Source: Aurantiacibacter xanthus (GTDB taxonomy: Bacteria; Pseudomonadota; Alphaproteobacteria; Sphingomonadales; Sphingomonadaceae). Taken from it: a stretch of 39,137 nucleotides of DNA. The stretch covers positions 1-39,137 of the forward strand of contig NZ_QXFM01000069.1 in the NCBI RefSeq assembly GCF_003584015.1, written 5' to 3'. This document shows, one piece after another, positions 23,775 to 31,977 of the stretch (within the stretch, counting starts at the first letter, position 1; every line of letters starts with the position of its first letter). A model generated the notes under the pieces. That model saw only the letters and a program-made list of their open reading frames with translations. It had not been told where the DNA came from and ran no database searches. The position numbers and the translations under genes were made by a program.

Positions 23775-26081
23775 ATGGCAGATGGAGACACGCTCGACGC
23801 CGCAGCGGGCACGGCACGTTTGCAGGTTGCGGCTGCGCGGCAGGAGGAATCGGGCCGCGGGATCGCCCGCATGCCGCGCTCGGCGTTTCAGGCGCTCGGC
23901 ATTACCGAGGGCGACCCGGTCGAGATCGAGGGCAAGCGCACCACTGCCGCCATCGCCATGGCCGCCTATCCTGAAGACGAGAGCCTGCAGGTGATCCGGC
24001 TCGACGGGCTCCAGCGCGGCAATGCCGAGACCGCCTCGGGCGAGCATGTCGCGGTGCGCCGCGCCCAGCCGCGCGCCGCCACGCGTGTGGTTTTCGCGCC
24101 CGCGCAGAAGCAGATGCGTCTGCAAGGCCCGACCGAAGCGCTGAAGCGCGTGTTCGCGGGCAAGCCGCTCACGGCAGGCGACCTCGTGGCCACGCACGGC
24201 CAGCAGCCGGTTCAGAACGTGCCGCCCGAAGTGCGCCGCCTGTTCAACACGCCGGCCTATGCGCTGACCGAAATCCGCCTTCAGGTCGTGTCGACCAGCC
24301 CCAAGGGCATCGTGGCCATCGACGCCAATACCGAGATTGAACTGCGCGCCGAGTTCGAGGAACCCAAGGGCGGGCGCGGCACGGTCAACTATGACGATGT
24401 CGGCGGCATGGAAGACACGATCAAGCAACTGCGCGAGATGGTCGAACTGCCGCTGCGCTATCCCGAGCTGTTCACCCGGCTCGGCGTCGATCCGCCTAAG
24501 GGCGTGTTGCTGCATGGCCCGCCCGGCACCGGCAAGACGCGCCTTGCACAGGCCGTCGCCAACGAGAGCGATGCCGAGTTCTTCTCGATCAATGGCCCGG
24601 AAATCATGGGCTCGGCCTATGGCGAGAGCGAGGCGCGCCTGCGTGAGGTGTTCGAAGAGGCCGAGCGCAGTCAGCCCGCCATCGTCTTCATCGACGAGAT
24701 CGATTCGATCGCGCCCAAGCGTCAGAATGTGCAGGGCGAGGCGGAAAAGCGGCTGGTCGCGCAGCTGCTCACGCTGATGGACGGCCTGCAAAGCCGCGCC
24801 AATCTGGTGGTGATCGCGGCGACCAACCGCCCCGACGCCATCGACGAGGCGCTGCGCCGCCCCGGGCGGTTCGACCGCGAGATCGTGATCGGCGTGCCCG
24901 ACGAGGGCGGTCGGCGCGAGATCCTGGCGATCCATACCCGCGGCATGCCGCTGGGCGAAGGGGTCGATCTGGCGGAGCTGGCGCGCGCGACCCACGGGTT
25001 TGTCGGGGCTGACCTTGCTGCGCTCACCCGCGAGGCGGCGATCGAGGCTGTGCGCCGGATCATGCCGAAGCTCGACCTCGATGCGCGCGAAATCCCGGCT
25101 TCGGTGCTGGAGGAACTGTGCGTCGAGAAGGGCGACTTCCGCGAGGCGCTGAAGCGCGTCCAGCCCAGCGCCATGCGCGAGGTGATGGTGCAGGCGCCCA
25201 AGGTCGGCTGGTCCGATCTGGGCGGTCTCGACGAGGCTATCGAATCGCTCAAGGAGGGCGTGGAGCTACCCTTGCGCAACCCGCAGGCGTTCGAGCGGCT
25301 GGGCATTCGCCCGGCCAAGGGCTTCCTGCTCTATGGCCCGCCCGGCACCGGCAAGACGCTGCTCGCCAAGGCCGTGGCCAAGGAGGCCGAGGCGAACTTC
25401 ATCTCGATGAAGTCGAGCGATCTTTTGTCGAAATGGTACGGCGAGAGCGAGCAGCAGATCGCCAAGATGTTCGCCCGTGCGCGGGCGGTGGCGCCTTGTG
25501 TGATCTTCATCGACGAGATCGATTCGCTGGTCCCGGCGCGCGGCTCAGGCGCGGGCGAACCGCAGGTGACGGCGCGGGTGGTCAACACGATCCTTGCCGA
25601 GATGGACGGGATGGAGGAGCTTAGCTCCATCGTGGTGATCGGCGCGACTAACCGGCCGACGCTGGTCGATCCGGCGCTGCTGCGTCCGGGGCGGTTCGAC
25701 GAACTGGTCTATGTCGGCGCGCCCGACGAGGCGGGCCGCGAGCATATCCTGAAGATCCACACCGCCAACATGCCGCTTGCGGATGACGTCGACCTCGCCG
25801 CGCTTGCGGGCGAGACCGAACGCTACACCGGCGCGGACCTCGAAGACGTGGTGCGCCGCGCGGGCCTTGCCGCCATTCGCCGGTCAAGCTCTGCACCAGA
25901 CACGGTGAGCGCGGCGGACTTCGCCGAAGCCCTCAAGGCCTCGCGCCCCACGGTGACGCCGCAAATGGACGCCGAATATGCCAAGATGAAGGGCGAACTG
26001 AAGCGCAAGGCGCTGGAAGTGCGGCCCATAGGCTTCATCACCGATGGCATGGTGGAAAGCACGCGCGGGTCGAAGCATTAG
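23775..26081 (+). CDS. CDC48/p97-like double-ring AAA+ ATPase
   Basis: This 768-residue protein has the full layout of archaeal/eukaryotic CDC48: an N-terminal double-psi-barrel substrate/adaptor domain (about residues 10-185), D1 with Walker A GPPGTGKTR (about 248), Walker B FIDEID and arginine-finger segment RRPGRFDRE, then D2 with GPPGTGKTL (about 520), FIDEID and LRPGRFDE. The D2 pore loop reads SKWYGESE and D1 has SAYGESE. Both rings look catalytically complete. Such proteins unfold substrates by ATP-driven threading. Start ATG 23775 gives the family N-terminus. It stands alone, with no obvious adaptor. Function in this bacterium is unknown; protein quality control is the likely area. 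Confidence 0.94.
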   Translation: MADGDTLDAAAGTARLQVAAARQEESGRGIARMPRSAFQALGITEGDPVEIEGKRTTAAIAMAAYPEDESLQVIRLDGLQRGNAETASGEHVAVRRAQPRAATRVVFAPAQKQMRLQGPTEALKRVFAGKPLTAGDLVATHGQQPVQNVPPEVRRLFNTPAYALTEIRLQVVSTSPKGIVAIDANTEIELRAEFEEPKGGRGTVNYDDVGGMEDTIKQLREMVELPLRYPELFTRLGVDPPKGVLLHGPPGTGKTRLAQAVANESDAEFFSINGPEIMGSAYGESEARLREVFEEAERSQPAIVFIDEIDSIAPKRQNVQGEAEKRLVAQLLTLMDGLQSRANLVVIAATNRPDAIDEALRRPGRFDREIVIGVPDEGGRREILAIHTRGMPLGEGVDLAELARATHGFVGADLAALTREAAIEAVRRIMPKLDLDAREIPASVLEELCVEKGDFREALKRVQPSAMREVMVQAPKVGWSDLGGLDEAIESLKEGVELPLRNPQAFERLGIRPAKGFLLYGPPGTGKTLLAKAVAKEAEANFISMKSSDLLSKWYGESEQQIAKMFARARAVAPCVIFIDEIDSLVPARGSGAGEPQVTARVVNTILAEMDGMEELSSIVVIGATNRPTLVDPALLRPGRFDELVYVGAPDEAGREHILKIHTANMPLADDVDLAALAGETERYTGADLEDVVRRAGLAAIRRSSSAPDTVSAADFAEALKASRPTVTPQMDAEYAKMKGELKRKALEVRPIGFITDGMVESTRGSKH

Positions 26082-26313
26082 CGAGTTAGCGCCAGCTGGC
26101 CCTGCCTGTGGCGGGCTGGCTGGCGATGCTCGTCGGCTGAAGAGGGGCGGGAAGCTTTCGTGCGAGCATGTTAGGTGCAAGCGCAGAAGGGCGCTATCGG
26201 ACCATTCGTCTCAGACAATGCTCGTCCTTCTATTTGCGACTAGCAGCGAGCGGAAAGATCTGGGCGGTGGGCGCACGTCTGTCCTGACCCTGGTTCGGAA
26301 ACGGGGAGGCAGC
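26082..26313. other. Spacer between CDC48 gene and TIR islet
   Basis: No gene is supported. The sequence is of mixed composition without terminator or repeat that I recognise, and probably includes the left junction of the low-GC TIR islet. Confidence 0.3.
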
Positions 26314-27060
26314 TTAACTGCGAACCTCGGCCTGAGCGGCTGTTAATACTTTATCTGTAAAGTCAATACGATGAGGCTTGCCCATCTGACCGAACTCTAT
26401 CCAGTCTGGAAGCTCGGATAAATATATATGAGCCGTGGTTGAACTGTTTACAGGATTGTTGAATCCACGCGCGAAGCATCCGTGCTGCCTGCTTTCGCCA
26501 CATATCATCATAGCCAAACTGCCAATAACACCACGAGGTCCGGGCAAAAAGCTTGTTAGAAGAGACTCTTGATCTTCTTGAACCACTGCTATCGTCGGAG
26601 TCCAAGTTCCTGTTCGGGGCCAAACCTCTAGAACGAAGCCCTTATCGATCCTATATAACTTGTGGCCAAACTTTGATGGCTCGGCAATCTGTGTCTTGTT
26701 CGCACCTTTTACCGAATCGCCTATCTGCTGAGCCCACTCATTATGGTGCAAGTTGACGCACAGCCTAGTAGCTAGTGCAGAGGGAATAATATTCGGATCG
26801 AACTCGCCCGCGAATAAACCGATAAGAGGAAATGCTGAACCACGAGTCCGTAGTGCTCTATCGAGCGCATATGCTAATTCCTCTTGGCACGGCTCGCTCT
26901 TCAAGCTGTTCTCAGTAACATAGATGACCCACGCAGCCACATCAGGAGCTTTGATCGCTGCGTCAATCTGATCCCACAACCGTCGTCCAGCGAGCAATTG
27001 AACTCTGTCGAAGCCTAATTCTAAGCCGCAATTACTAAGTTCTGATATGATGTGATCCAC
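26314..27060 (-). CDS. TIR-domain protein, 5' end uncertain
   Basis: From the GTG at 27060 the product has 248 residues, but the open frame continues upstream to 27156, and the extra codons encode TKIWLTYAWKDNEEDD, the first strand and acidic loop of a TIR domain. No ATG, GTG or TTG occurs in frame before 27060; an ATT at 27102, eight bases after an AGAGG site, is the best unusual start. The TIR part (to about residue 105) has AGRRLWDQIDAAI, AAWVIYVTENSLKSEPCQEELAYALDRAL and PLIGLFAG; the CQEEL glutamate is the likely NAD-cleaving residue. A C-terminal domain of about 140 residues is unassigned. GC is clearly lower than in the flanks. It may be an orphan immune or NAD-hydrolysing effector, or decaying. 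Confidence 0.75.
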   Translation of the reverse strand: MDHIISELSNCGLELGFDRVQLLAGRRLWDQIDAAIKAPDVAAWVIYVTENSLKSEPCQEELAYALDRALRTRGSAFPLIGLFAGEFDPNIIPSALATRLCVNLHHNEWAQQIGDSVKGANKTQIAEPSKFGHKLYRIDKGFVLEVWPRTGTWTPTIAVVQEDQESLLTSFLPGPRGVIGSLAMMICGESRQHGCFARGFNNPVNSSTTAHIYLSELPDWIEFGQMGKPHRIDFTDKVLTAAQAEVRS

Positions 27061-27368
27061 ATCATCTTCTTCGTTGTCCTTCCATGCATAGGTCAGCCAA
27101 ATCTTCGTTTCCTCTACCTTCTCAATGTCCCGAGTGGCTGATCCGCCGCAGTTAGGCTAGTTTGTCCGACCGGCGCCAATGCTCACCGCAATCCAAACTA
27201 CGCTCGCTCGCAATGAAGCCGCGAGCACGCCAACCTGCCGAAGTTTTGACGAGCGGGGCGACAAGAACGGCGATCGTAGTGCGGGCCTTCATACCGCCAA
27301 GCTGTCGTTTTTCGGAAGATCCGTCAACGTCTGCAAGGGGGTCGTAAACGGACGTCGCCAGATAAGCC
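27061..27368. other. Spacer upstream of the TIR gene, including its missing 5' coding part
   Basis: Bases 27061-27156 hold open frame on the minus strand continuous with the TIR gene. From 27160 to 27368 GC rises again; small open frames there have no recognisable product and look like remnant or shadow sequence. The right junction of the TIR islet is probably here. Confidence 0.35.
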
Positions 27369-28484
27369 TCAACCTTCCCCACCCATCTGCGCCAGCGCCT
27401 CAGCCGAAGGCGCGCCGAGCGGCTGGCCATCCGCGCCCACCGAAATAACGCGGCTGCGCACCAGCGCCTCGGGCATTTCCGCTGCGAGCCACTGGATCAG
27501 CGCCTCGCGGATGTCGCAGCGCAGGTCGTAAAGCGTGGGCGAATCCTTCGCCGTCATCAGCAGACGGACCTCGATGGCATCGCGCGTCAGGTCGGTCACC
27601 TGCATATGGCGAACGCGCCCGTCCCAGCGCTGGTTGCTCTCCACCAGTTCCAGGAACCTGGCGCGGATCGGGTCGAGCCTGGTCGCCGGGTCGACATAGA
27701 GATAGACCGTGCCCAGCAGTTGCGCGGTGGTCTTGGTCCAGTTCTGGAAGATCTCGTCGAGGAATTTGGAGGTCGGCACTACCAGCCGCCGCTCGTCCCA
27801 CACCTTCACCACCACGTAGGTCGTGCGAATATCCTCGATCCAGCCCCATTCGCCGCCGACGATCACCGCATCGCCCAGCCGGATCGGCTCGGTCAGCGCC
27901 ATCTGTACGCCCGCGATCAGCGACTTCAATGCCGGTTGCGCCGCCGCGCCCACCGCCAGTGCGGCAAGGCCCGCCGAGGCCATCAGCGTCACCCCGATAT
28001 CGCGCACGCCGGGGATCGACAGCAGCATCAGGCCCACGGTGATGAAGATCACCACGAAGGTGCCGATGCGCGAGAGGATACGCAGCCGCGTCTGCCTCTG
28101 GCGTGCGCGCAGGTTGTCCGCAGCATCGAGGTCGAGGTGCATTTCGGCCGATGTGACCAGCGCGCGCATGATCGCCAGCGCCATCCAGCCGATCAACGCG
28201 GGCATGACGAAACCGGCGATCTTCTCCCACGCCGATTCGAGCAGGGGCGTCTCGCGCGCGGCCAGCACGAGGCCAAGTGCCGCCATCGACCAGCGCGAGG
28301 GGCTGCGCAGCGAGCTGACGATGGCGCCGTCGGACAGGCTCTTGCTTGAACGCGTGATGCGGGTGAGCACGCCGAAGATCAGCCAGTGCACGATCAGGGC
28401 CACGGCAATGCCGACAGACCCGTAGATCAGCGCCTCGCCAATCTGCGGCCAGCTTACGGATACCCTGTCGGCGAGCTGTTGCAT
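27369..28484 (-). CDS. MscS-family mechanosensitive channel
   Basis: The 371-residue protein has about four N-terminal membrane helices (residues 15-200), then the MscS pore helix and beta-domain entry (VTLMASAGLAALAVGAAAQPALKSLIAGVQMALTEPIRLGDAVIVGGEWGWIEDIRTTYVVVKVWDERRLVVP; key motif PIRLGDAV). The C-terminal alpha/beta domain is about residues 255-345. It belongs to a different branch from the two other MscS genes here. It lies downstream of polA with 43 bases between, on the same strand, with a 17-base palindrome in the gap. Start ATG 28484. Confidence 0.92.
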   Translation of the reverse strand: MQQLADRVSVSWPQIGEALIYGSVGIAVALIVHWLIFGVLTRITRSSKSLSDGAIVSSLRSPSRWSMAALGLVLAARETPLLESAWEKIAGFVMPALIGWMALAIMRALVTSAEMHLDLDAADNLRARQRQTRLRILSRIGTFVVIFITVGLMLLSIPGVRDIGVTLMASAGLAALAVGAAAQPALKSLIAGVQMALTEPIRLGDAVIVGGEWGWIEDIRTTYVVVKVWDERRLVVPTSKFLDEIFQNWTKTTAQLLGTVYLYVDPATRLDPIRARFLELVESNQRWDGRVRHMQVTDLTRDAIEVRLLMTAKDSPTLYDLRCDIREALIQWLAAEMPEALVRSRVISVGADGQPLGAPSAEALAQMGGEG

Positions 28485-28499
28485 CGCGCCAAGCTAAGC

Positions 28500-28516
28500 A
28501 TGTTGCGTTGCAACAT
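28500..28516. promoter_or_regulatory. Perfect 17-base palindrome between polA and the MscS gene
   Basis: ATGTTGC-GTT-GCAACAT is a perfect inverted repeat lying 11 bases after the polA stop and 15 bases before the MscS start. It could be an operator or a short RNA hairpin. It has no long T-run, so is a poor terminator. Confidence 0.4.
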
Positions 28517-28527
28517 CAACCCGGTGA

Positions 28528-31362
28528 CTAGTGCGCGGCATCCCAGCTTGCCCCGTGGCCGATTTCCACCCCGAGCGGCACGCTGATGCTCACCGAAGGC
28601 GCAGCGGCCCCTTCCATCACCGCGCGGATGACCTTGCTGGCCGCGTCGACATCGCCTTCCGGCAGTTCGAACACCAGTTCGTCGTGGACCTGCAACAGCA
28701 TTCGCACGTTGGGCAGACCCGCCTCGGCGAGCGCGGGCATCATCCGGGCCATGGCGCGCTTGATGATATCGGCGCAGGTGCCCTGGATCGGCGCGTTGAT
28801 CGCGGCGCGCTCGGAGCCCTGCCGCTCGGCCTGATTCTTCGAATTGATGCGCGGGAACCACGTCTTGCGCCCGAACAGCGTCTCCGAATAGCCCTTCGCG
28901 CGCACGCTTTCGAGCGTCTCGGCGATATAGCGCTGGATGCCGGGGAAGCGCTGGAAATAGCGGTCGATCATCGCCTGCGCCTCGTCGGGCTCGACCTTGA
29001 GGCGGCCCGCCAGCCCCCAGCGCGAAATGCCGTAAAGGATCGCGAAGTTGATCGTCTTGGCGGCGGCGCGGGTGTCGCGGGTGACCTCGCCGTACATCTC
29101 CTGCGCGGTGCGGGCGTGGATGTCCTCTCCGTTGGCGAAAGCCTCTTTCAGCGCTGGCACGTCGGCCATGTGCGCTGCAAGGCGCAGCTCGATCTGCGAG
29201 TAGTCCGCTGCCAGCAGCACGTTGCCCTCTTCGGGCACGAAGGCCTTGCGGATCTCGCGCCCGATCTCGGTGCGGATCGGGATGTTTTGCAAGTTCGGAT
29301 CGGTCGAGGACAGCCGCCCGGTCTGCGCGCCCACGAGGCTGTAGCTGGTGTGGACGCGGCCCGTGTTCGGCTTGATCGCGGCCTGCAAGGCGTCGGTGTA
29401 AGTGGACTTGAGCTTTGACAGCTGCCGCCATTCGAGCACCTTGTCGGCAATTTCCGCGCCTTCGCCTGAAAGCTTTTCGAGAATGGCCTGATCGGTCGAG
29501 TATTGCCCGCTCTTGCCTTTGCGCCCGCCCTTGTAGCCGAGCTTGTCGAACAGGATATCGCCCAGCTGCTTGGGGCTGCCGATGGTGAATTCCTGACCCG
29601 CGAGCTGGTGCACCTCGCCCTCGATCCGCGCGATTTCGGTGGCGAAGCGTTCGGACAGCTTGGCCAGCGCCGCACGGTCGACCTTGATGCCCTCGCGCTC
29701 CATCCCGGCGATCACGCTTATCAGCGGACGGTCCACCCGCTGATAGATCCGCGTTGCGCCTTCGCCGGGCAGGCGGTGGCGCATGATCCGGTGGAGCCGC
29801 CAGGTCACATCGGCATCCTCGGCGGCATATTCGGTGGCCTTGTCGAGCGGGACTTCGCCGAAGGGGATCGCCTTCTTGCCCGCGCCGCAGACGTCCTTGA
29901 ACTTCATCGTAGTGTGGCCGAGGTGGCGCTCGGCCAGTTCGTCCATCCCGTGGCCGCCGCCGATTCCGTCTTCGGAGCGGCCTGCGTCCATTGCGAAGCT
30001 CATCACCATGGTGTCGTCGATGGGCGCGACCGTGATCCCATGGCGCGCGAGCACGGTGAGGTCATACTTGATGTTCTGCCCGACCTTGAGCACGGCATCG
30101 CTCTCAAGCAGCGGCTTCAGTGCGGCGAGCGCGGCCTCAAGCTCTACCTGCTCGGGCTTTTCGGCAAACATGTCGCTGCCGCCGTGGGCAAGGGGGATAT
30201 AACAGGCGTCGTTTGGCCCCAGCGCGAGGCTGATCCCGACCAGATCGGCCTGCATCGAATCGAGCGCCGAGGTTTCGGTGTCCACCGCCACCTCGCGCGC
30301 GGCGAAGGCACGGGCGATCCAGTGTTCGAGCCGCTCCATCGTCTGCACGCATTCGTAGGCCGAGCGGTCGACCGCGGGCCACTCGGGCAGCTCCTGCGCA
30401 TTGCCGCTGGCGGATGCCGCCTCGCCCGCGTGCTCTGCCTTGGCGGGGTTGAGGTTGGTGGTGCGGCTGGGGCTGCCCGTGCCCGCGCCGAGGCGCTTGA
30501 GCAGCGAATTGAACCCGTGCAGGCGCAGGAAATCGGCCAGCGGTTCGGCCGGAATGCCGCTGAGCTTCATGTCTTCGAGCGGCACAGGCAGTTCGCAGTC
30601 GCTCTTCAGCTCGACCAGCTGGCGGCTGAGCATGGCCATGTCGCGACCCTCCAGCAGGCGCTCCTTGAGCTTCGACGTTTTCATCTCCGATGCCGCATCG
30701 AGCGCAGCGGCCAGCGATCCGTTCTCGGCGATCAGCTTGGTCGCGGTCTTGGGGCCGATGCCGTAGATGCCGGGAATGTTGTCGACGCTGTCGCCCATCA
30801 GCGCGAGCACGTCGCCCACCAACTCCGGCCCGACGCCGAATTTTTCCTCCACCTCGGGGATGTAGATCCGCGCGTCCTTCATCGTGTCGAGCATGTCGAT
30901 GCGCGCGCCGTTTTCCTCGCCCACTAGCTGCATCAGATCCTTGTCGGAGGAGACGATGGTCACGTCCCAGCCCTGGCGCTGCGCAGCGCGGGCATAGGAG
31001 GCGATCAGGTCGTCGGCCTCGAAACCCTCTTCCTCGATGCAGGGCAGCGAGAAGGCGCGGGTGGCGTCGCGGATCAGCGGGAACTGTGGGCGCAGGTCTT
31101 CGGGCGGGGGCGGGCGGTTGGCCTTGTACTGATCGTAAAGGTCGTTGCGGAACGAATGGCTCGACTTGTCGAGAATCACCGCGAGGTGCGTCGGGCCGTC
31201 GGCCTTGTCGAGATCGTCGGCCAGCTTCCACAGTATGGTGGTATAGCCATAGACCGCGCCCACGGGCGTGCCCTCGGGGTTGGTCAGCGGGGGCAGCCGG
31301 TGATAGGCGCGGAAGATATAGGCCGAACCGTCGACCAGATAGAGATGTTGCTTGTCGGCCAT
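28528..31362 (-). CDS. polA: DNA polymerase I
   Basis: The 944-residue enzyme fills gaps and removes RNA primers during replication and repair. The N-terminal 5'-3' nuclease (about 1-290) shows YLVDGSAYIFRAYH, the acidic cluster EEEGFEADDLIASYA and the helix-hairpin-helix NIPGIYGIGPKTA. The 3'-5' proofreading domain is intact (VAVDTETSALDS, GQNIKYDL, YAAEDADVTW). The polymerase domain has motif A DYSQIELR, motif B around AKTINFAILYGIS, which keeps Phe at the sugar-discriminating position, and motif C VHDE. ATG 31362 (MADKQHLYLVDG) is the family start; the upstream extension is unsupported. Confidence 0.97.
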   Translation of the reverse strand: MADKQHLYLVDGSAYIFRAYHRLPPLTNPEGTPVGAVYGYTTILWKLADDLDKADGPTHLAVILDKSSHSFRNDLYDQYKANRPPPPEDLRPQFPLIRDATRAFSLPCIEEEGFEADDLIASYARAAQRQGWDVTIVSSDKDLMQLVGEENGARIDMLDTMKDARIYIPEVEEKFGVGPELVGDVLALMGDSVDNIPGIYGIGPKTATKLIAENGSLAAALDAASEMKTSKLKERLLEGRDMAMLSRQLVELKSDCELPVPLEDMKLSGIPAEPLADFLRLHGFNSLLKRLGAGTGSPSRTTNLNPAKAEHAGEAASASGNAQELPEWPAVDRSAYECVQTMERLEHWIARAFAAREVAVDTETSALDSMQADLVGISLALGPNDACYIPLAHGGSDMFAEKPEQVELEAALAALKPLLESDAVLKVGQNIKYDLTVLARHGITVAPIDDTMVMSFAMDAGRSEDGIGGGHGMDELAERHLGHTTMKFKDVCGAGKKAIPFGEVPLDKATEYAAEDADVTWRLHRIMRHRLPGEGATRIYQRVDRPLISVIAGMEREGIKVDRAALAKLSERFATEIARIEGEVHQLAGQEFTIGSPKQLGDILFDKLGYKGGRKGKSGQYSTDQAILEKLSGEGAEIADKVLEWRQLSKLKSTYTDALQAAIKPNTGRVHTSYSLVGAQTGRLSSTDPNLQNIPIRTEIGREIRKAFVPEEGNVLLAADYSQIELRLAAHMADVPALKEAFANGEDIHARTAQEMYGEVTRDTRAAAKTINFAILYGISRWGLAGRLKVEPDEAQAMIDRYFQRFPGIQRYIAETLESVRAKGYSETLFGRKTWFPRINSKNQAERQGSERAAINAPIQGTCADIIKRAMARMMPALAEAGLPNVRMLLQVHDELVFELPEGDVDAASKVIRAVMEGAAAPSVSISVPLGVEIGHGASWDAAH

Positions 31363-31533
31363 GAATGCGCTGCTAGCACGCGGCTTGCGGCGGGTCAGCC
31401 GCAAAGAATGGGGCAGGTCGGGAATGGCGGATTTCCGCCATTCGTGCCATAATTCGGCCACGATTGAGGCTCGGTTCGCCGCATTGTTGCCTTATTCTGC
31501 TTGCGTGGACCAGAATGTGGCCTTATTTGGGCA

Positions 31534-31561
31534 GCCAGAGCGAGCGCTTTGCTGCTCTGGC
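31534..31561 (+). promoter_or_regulatory. Leader hairpin before the small lipoprotein gene
   Basis: GCCAGAGC/GCTCTGGC forms a perfect 8-bp stem with a 12-base loop about 50 bases before ATG 31610. It probably lies in the 5' untranslated region. A stabilising or regulatory role is only a guess. Confidence 0.35.
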
Positions 31562-31609
31562 CCGGCATCTGCCTGGCCATGATTTCTCTGTTTTTGGGGA
31601 TTTATTATT

Positions 31610-31852
31610 ATGCGCAAGATCATCCTCGCCGCCGCCGCTGCTGGCGCTGCCCTGACCCTCTCGGCTTGCTCGGAAGGCGCCGACGAAGCCGTCGACAGCT
31701 CGATGGCTGACGCCGAAGCCAATGCCGACGCCGGCATGGAAGCTGTTGATTCGGCTGCTGACAGCGCGATGGCTGCTGTTGATTCGGCTGCTGACTCGGG
31801 CATGGCTGCTGTTGACTCGGCTGCTACCGCTGTCGAGAGCGCTGCCGAGTAA
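31610..31852 (+). CDS. Small lipoprotein with 11-residue coiled-coil repeats
   Basis: The 80-residue product has a lipoprotein signal peptide (MRKIILAAAAAGAALTLSAC, lipobox LSAC, Cys20). The mature part is Ala/Asp/Ser/Glu-rich with three tandem 11-residue units starting AVDSAAD (AVDSAADSAMA, AVDSAADSGMA, AVDSAATAVES). Hendecads of this kind form long coiled coils, as in abundant small envelope lipoproteins such as Lpp, though it lacks the terminal Lys of Lpp. The repeat is also near-perfect at DNA level. A GGGGA site precedes the ATG, and a strong terminator follows, so it is a single-gene transcript likely to be highly expressed. Confidence 0.8.
   Translation: MRKIILAAAAAGAALTLSACSEGADEAVDSSMADAEANADAGMEAVDSAADSAMAAVDSAADSGMAAVDSAATAVESAAE
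31705..31845 (+). repeat. 33-base tandem repeat inside the small lipoprotein gene
   Basis: Units of 33 bases containing GCTGTTGATTCGGCTGCTGA occur about three times with few changes. They encode the 11-residue protein repeats. Near-identical DNA suggests recent expansion, so copy number may vary between strains. Confidence 0.6.
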
Positions 31853-31876
31853 TTCATTACTCAGCGAAGTTACGCG

Positions 31877-31909
31877 AAGGGGCGCGACCTGCGGGTCGCG
31901 CCCCTTTTC
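31877..31909 (+). terminator. Rho-independent terminator of the small lipoprotein gene
   Basis: A perfect 13-bp stem AAGGGGCGCGACC/GGTCGCGCCCCTT with a TGCG loop followed by TT and C lies 24 bases after the stop codon. Confidence 0.88.
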
Positions 31910-31977
31910 GTTTGTGCGCCTGATAAGGGCGTCGAACTGACCGGCAGGCCCTGTGAGAGGCCAACCGGGCAAGCCGA

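Noticed and set aside
27047..27065. Perfect 8-3-8 palindrome ATGATGTG-ATC-CACATCAT at the TIR GTG codon
   Set aside because: It lies in the coding sequence for conserved-looking TIR residues, so is probably a coincidence of Asp/His/Ile codons, although it might affect initiation at GTG 27060.
27152..27430. Short minus-strand open frame between the TIR and MscS genes
   Set aside because: Arg-rich translation, overlap with the MscS 3' end and no family match; most likely spacer or remnant.
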